The notes under the pieces were generated by a model. That model saw nothing but the letters and a program-made list of their open reading frames with translations. It was not told the origin of the DNA and did no database searches. Position numbers and translations under genes: made by a program. Positions 56,134-56,181 of a DNA stretch of 56,181 nt are shown in pieces. The stretch is from Halobacterium salinarum DSM 3754 (lineage in GTDB: Archaea; Halobacteriota; Halobacteria; Halobacteriales; Halobacteriaceae). The stretch spans positions 1 through 56,181 of the forward strand of contig NZ_VRYN01000006.1 in NCBI RefSeq assembly GCF_008124605.1. Direction: 5' to 3'. Each line of letters begins with the position of its first letter. Position 1 is the first letter of the stretch.

Positions 56134-56181
56134 GTTAAATATTGATAGAGCGTCAGTCTGTACTTAGCGATTCAACGAGAG

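Overview
The window comes from a haloarchaeon (class Halobacteria). The evidence is a GC-rich genome with very acidic proteins, a Cdc6/Orc1 gene with halophile-type origin repeats carrying a G-string, Tat-type secretion signals, an arginine-fermentation cluster in the arcR-A-C-B order known from Halobacterium salinarum, a preQ0 (archaeosine) gene set, and TATA-like boxes just upstream of start codons. A genus close to Halobacterium is plausible but is inferred only from gene content.

Layout. 1-7.1 kb: a partial IS66 transposase, an ABC-2 permease and ATPase pair, the stump of a second permease, a decayed ribbon-helix-helix antitoxin gene, a Tat-exported protein of unknown function and a small membrane protein. 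7.1-11.75 kb: a tyrosine integrase preceded by nested inverted repeats, then an operon of RdfA and an archaea-specific SMC-like ATPase with a zinc hook. 12.3-18.7 kb: arginine deiminase pathway (arcR, arcA, arcC, arcB and an NhaC-type antiporter). 18.8-22.2 kb: argS and pyrBI. 22.5-26 kb: a dicarboxylate/amino-acid symporter and queD-queE-queC. 26-38 kb: CNNM/CorC transporter, alkaline phosphatase, HypE/SelD-like protein, fused CoA-transferase, PQQ-propeller lipoprotein, alpha/beta hydrolase, KatG and a DMT permease.

38.1-44 kb is the most unusual stretch. It holds a complete IS6-type element with perfect 18-bp ends, the cut-off end of another gene, a DDE transposase-like gene with a frameshifted 5' end, a RelE/RHH toxin-antitoxin pair and a winged-helix regulator. 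Divergent from these, across an operator-rich spacer, is a compact four-gene operon of unknown proteins. Its last product carries two glycine-rich loops like those of CRISPR RAMP proteins, yet no CRISPR array or other cas gene is present.

44-56.2 kb: a ugpB-A-E-C glycerol-3-phosphate-type ABC importer, a small membrane protein, a NifU-domain protein, a replication origin (cdc6/orc1, four ORB repeats and an AT-rich unwinding region), glycerol dehydrogenase, a PqqD-like protein overlapping an OPT-family transporter, a truncated Tat-leader gene and a small membrane protein at the right end.

Working together: the arc genes turn arginine into ornithine, ammonia, CO2 and ATP, with the antiporter expected to exchange arginine for ornithine. 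ArgS uses arginine and PyrBI uses carbamoyl phosphate, the pathway intermediate, so the cluster gathers users of the same two metabolites. The ugp importer and glycerol dehydrogenase on either side of the origin suggest glycerol use.
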